DNA of 64,000 bases from Shinella pollutisoli (GTDB taxonomy: Bacteria; Pseudomonadota; Alphaproteobacteria; Rhizobiales; Rhizobiaceae): NCBI RefSeq assembly GCF_024609765.1, contig NZ_JANFDG010000003.1, positions 212,112-276,111 on the forward strand, in the 5' to 3' direction. The notes beneath the pieces are model-generated. The model searched no databases and was not told the origin of the DNA. It was given only the letters and a program-made list of their open reading frames with translations. The position numbers and the translations under genes are program-made. Shown piece after piece: positions 63,701-64,000 of the stretch (position 1 is its first letter; each line of letters begins with the position of its first letter).

Positions 63701-63783
63701 AGGGCGACAACGCCGACAAGGAGCTGATCGCCACGCTGCAGGGCGTGACCAAGCTCTCCGCCGGCGACTTCGACTTCCTTTGA
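60706..63783 (+). CDS. RTX-type calcium-binding protein
   Basis: A 1025-residue acidic, glycine and aspartate-rich protein with many GGxGxDxLx nonapeptides, such as GGAGNDTLSGG, GGNGNDTIYG and GGLGNDTLKGG, which fold into calcium-loaded beta-rolls. There is no N-terminal signal; the C-terminus (GRDRFVFDSASRGGDGDVIT and onward, closing in SAGDFDFL) is the form exported by type I secretion. Six non-repeat modules of about 50-60 residues interrupt the repeat blocks. No protease, lipase or other catalytic domain is evident, so a surface, adhesion or matrix role is more likely than an enzyme. No type I secretion genes are seen here. Confidence 0.9.
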   Translation: MATIQGTKNSDKLFGTNEIFDMIRGYAGNDRIYGRLGYDYVDGGDGKDIIDGSFQADQLDGGNGNDALYGRSGDDTLTGGAGKDRLYGGSGRDRLVVGTAAQAVGDIVNGGSGIDTLVVDYSAYKAGLRIKIGDWIKTASFTGGFKVVNVEAFTITGTARADTITGGHYNDTFSGGAGNDTLSGGRGQDWLDGGAGNDTLRGGTGTDYLMGGTGNDTLHGDAGRDTLSGGAGNDRLYGGADDDALSGNEGDDTLSGDAGNDTLNGGAGSDRLYGGAGHDTLEGGDGNDVLEGGSGNDTYIHRVGTLAGKDRIVDSSGSDRLVVEGLTGNFTAAAASATGTLSDGTTYKGIEHFTIKASGGGDNVIVTGAGDDIVSSYDGNDTLKGGAGNDELDAGRGVDHAEGGAGNDHVLLGAGGADTADGGAGTDRLTVIRDGTDALAFRVTGNNATLSDGSAFTGFETFSVSFGGGDDVVEAVGSAQSVAFYGNGGNDRLLGTGGNDRLSGGDGNDTLTGHGGDDDIDGGYGDDVIDAGAGNDRVVDNGGRNTILTGVGNDEVHLQSYSYGAIVMDNTVDLGSGNDMLGAFLRAGETLNAQGGAGTDTARINLGSFTKNLTFVLSSSASVTNASVTLKGFEIIDITGGTGGDTFTGGRHDDTLRGGEGADTLKGGDGHDFISGDGGNDRLYGGNGNDTIYGDSYFFNKSRDVIDAGAGNDTVYAGLGDNANGGSGKDALWVMLAEQKKSYTLTFSKTIKLDSKTVYKNFESLGYMGSQGKDIVTGSGSDDYIDGGLGNDTLKGGRGNDRLTDGAGSDKLYGGHGDDYFYRNAAGGKDLFDGGTGTDTLFFSTGALSAIVDLEKQSNNGGSAKGLEIRNIETIIGSYLDDDIRGNSAANRLDGGYGDDVLQGRGGNDVLIGGGGDDWLTGGAGRDRFVFDSASRGGDGDVITDFTRGTDKLAISGYSFGMNKTVNLVTGADPAARSTKPVFLFETDNGRLWYDADGKGDNADKELIATLQGVTKLSAGDFDFL

Positions 63784-64000
63784 GCGAAGGCTGGGGCCCG
63801 TCCTCTCCGCCAGGGAGGACGGCTCAAGAGGGGCGGATGAGGGGGATGAAACGGCCTTCGGGCGCGGGACATTCCCCCTCATCCTGCTGTCTCCCGGCCT
63901 ATCGGCCACCCGAGCGACCGGGGTTTACGGACGGATAAAAAAGCAACGGTGTTAGGCCGCAAGCGTTTTTGTGAGATGGTCTCTCATTCTTGCGTTGAGG
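63784..64000. other. 3' flank of the RTX gene, no gene seen
   Basis: The last 217 bases hold a perfect 8-bp hairpin (CCGTCCTC, 63798-63805, with GAGGACGG, 63815-63822) that may terminate the RTX transcript. The base composition drops in GC after about 63920. The window ends before any next gene can be read. Confidence 0.5.

Noticed and set aside
60580..63909. 1109-codon frame antisense to the RTX gene
   Set aside because: It is rich in Val-Ala-Ala and Val-Val-Ala strings that simply reflect reverse reading of GGxGxD repeats; no motif or start signal supports it.
1..64000. CRISPR arrays, tRNA genes, insertion sequences or prophage
   Set aside because: I saw no regularly spaced repeats, cloverleaf-like sequences, transposase or phage motifs while reading.

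Overview
The window reads as chromosome of a GC-rich alphaproteobacterium, most likely Hyphomicrobiales and close to Rhizobiaceae. This rests on the gene order ffh, chorismate mutase, rpsP, rimM, trmD, rplS, leuC, on rhizobial-type protein sequences, and on a sigma-54 glnK-amtB pair. The genus cannot be fixed from the sequence alone. I saw no tRNA, rRNA, CRISPR array, insertion sequence, integrase or replication origin.

Region 1 (1-23.3 kb) is largely conserved core. It holds a translation and secretion block (ffh partial, rpsP, rimM, trmD, rplS), a polar amino acid ABC importer, leuC, sixA, an aldo/keto reductase, an L,D-transpeptidase, an OmpR-type regulator with a single-domain cyclic-nucleotide-binding protein, xthA, lolA, ftsK, the nitrogen-control pair glnK-amtB, tesB and a UbiH-type hydroxylase. 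It closes with a three-gene glycan operon: a family 25 glycosyltransferase, a polysaccharide pyruvyl transferase, and a PP-loop ATPase that resembles QueC.

Region 2 (23.4-57.3 kb) is a run of catabolic modules, each with its own regulator from a different family. Module A (DeoR) combines a four-carbon acid sugar kinase, a ribose-type ABC importer, PdxA2 and an AldA-like dehydrogenase, and looks like a tetronate (threonate/erythronate) route to dihydroxyacetone phosphate. Module B (LysR) has a thiamine-diphosphate enzyme, an amino acid ABC importer, a small protein coupled to an amidase, and a D-amino-acid-dehydrogenase-like flavoprotein. Module C (IclR) sits between two oppositely directed gene sets: RraA-like, three VOC proteins and ThuA-like on one side, and an IolD-like enzyme with an aldehyde dehydrogenase on the other. 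Module D is a polyamine-type ABC importer followed by a GMC oxidoreductase. Module E (FCD-type GntR) has a hydroxyisobutyrate-dehydrogenase-like enzyme and an aldehyde dehydrogenase. Several intergenic dyads make good operator candidates.

Region 3 (57.3-64 kb) has a lower-GC stretch with one possible orphan gene, a multi-pass membrane histidine kinase with its NarL-type response regulator, and a 1025-residue RTX-type calcium-binding protein in which repeat blocks alternate with a recurring module of about 50-60 residues. No type I secretion genes are visible.

All functions come from motif recognition and gene context. No database search was possible. Substrate assignments are inferences.
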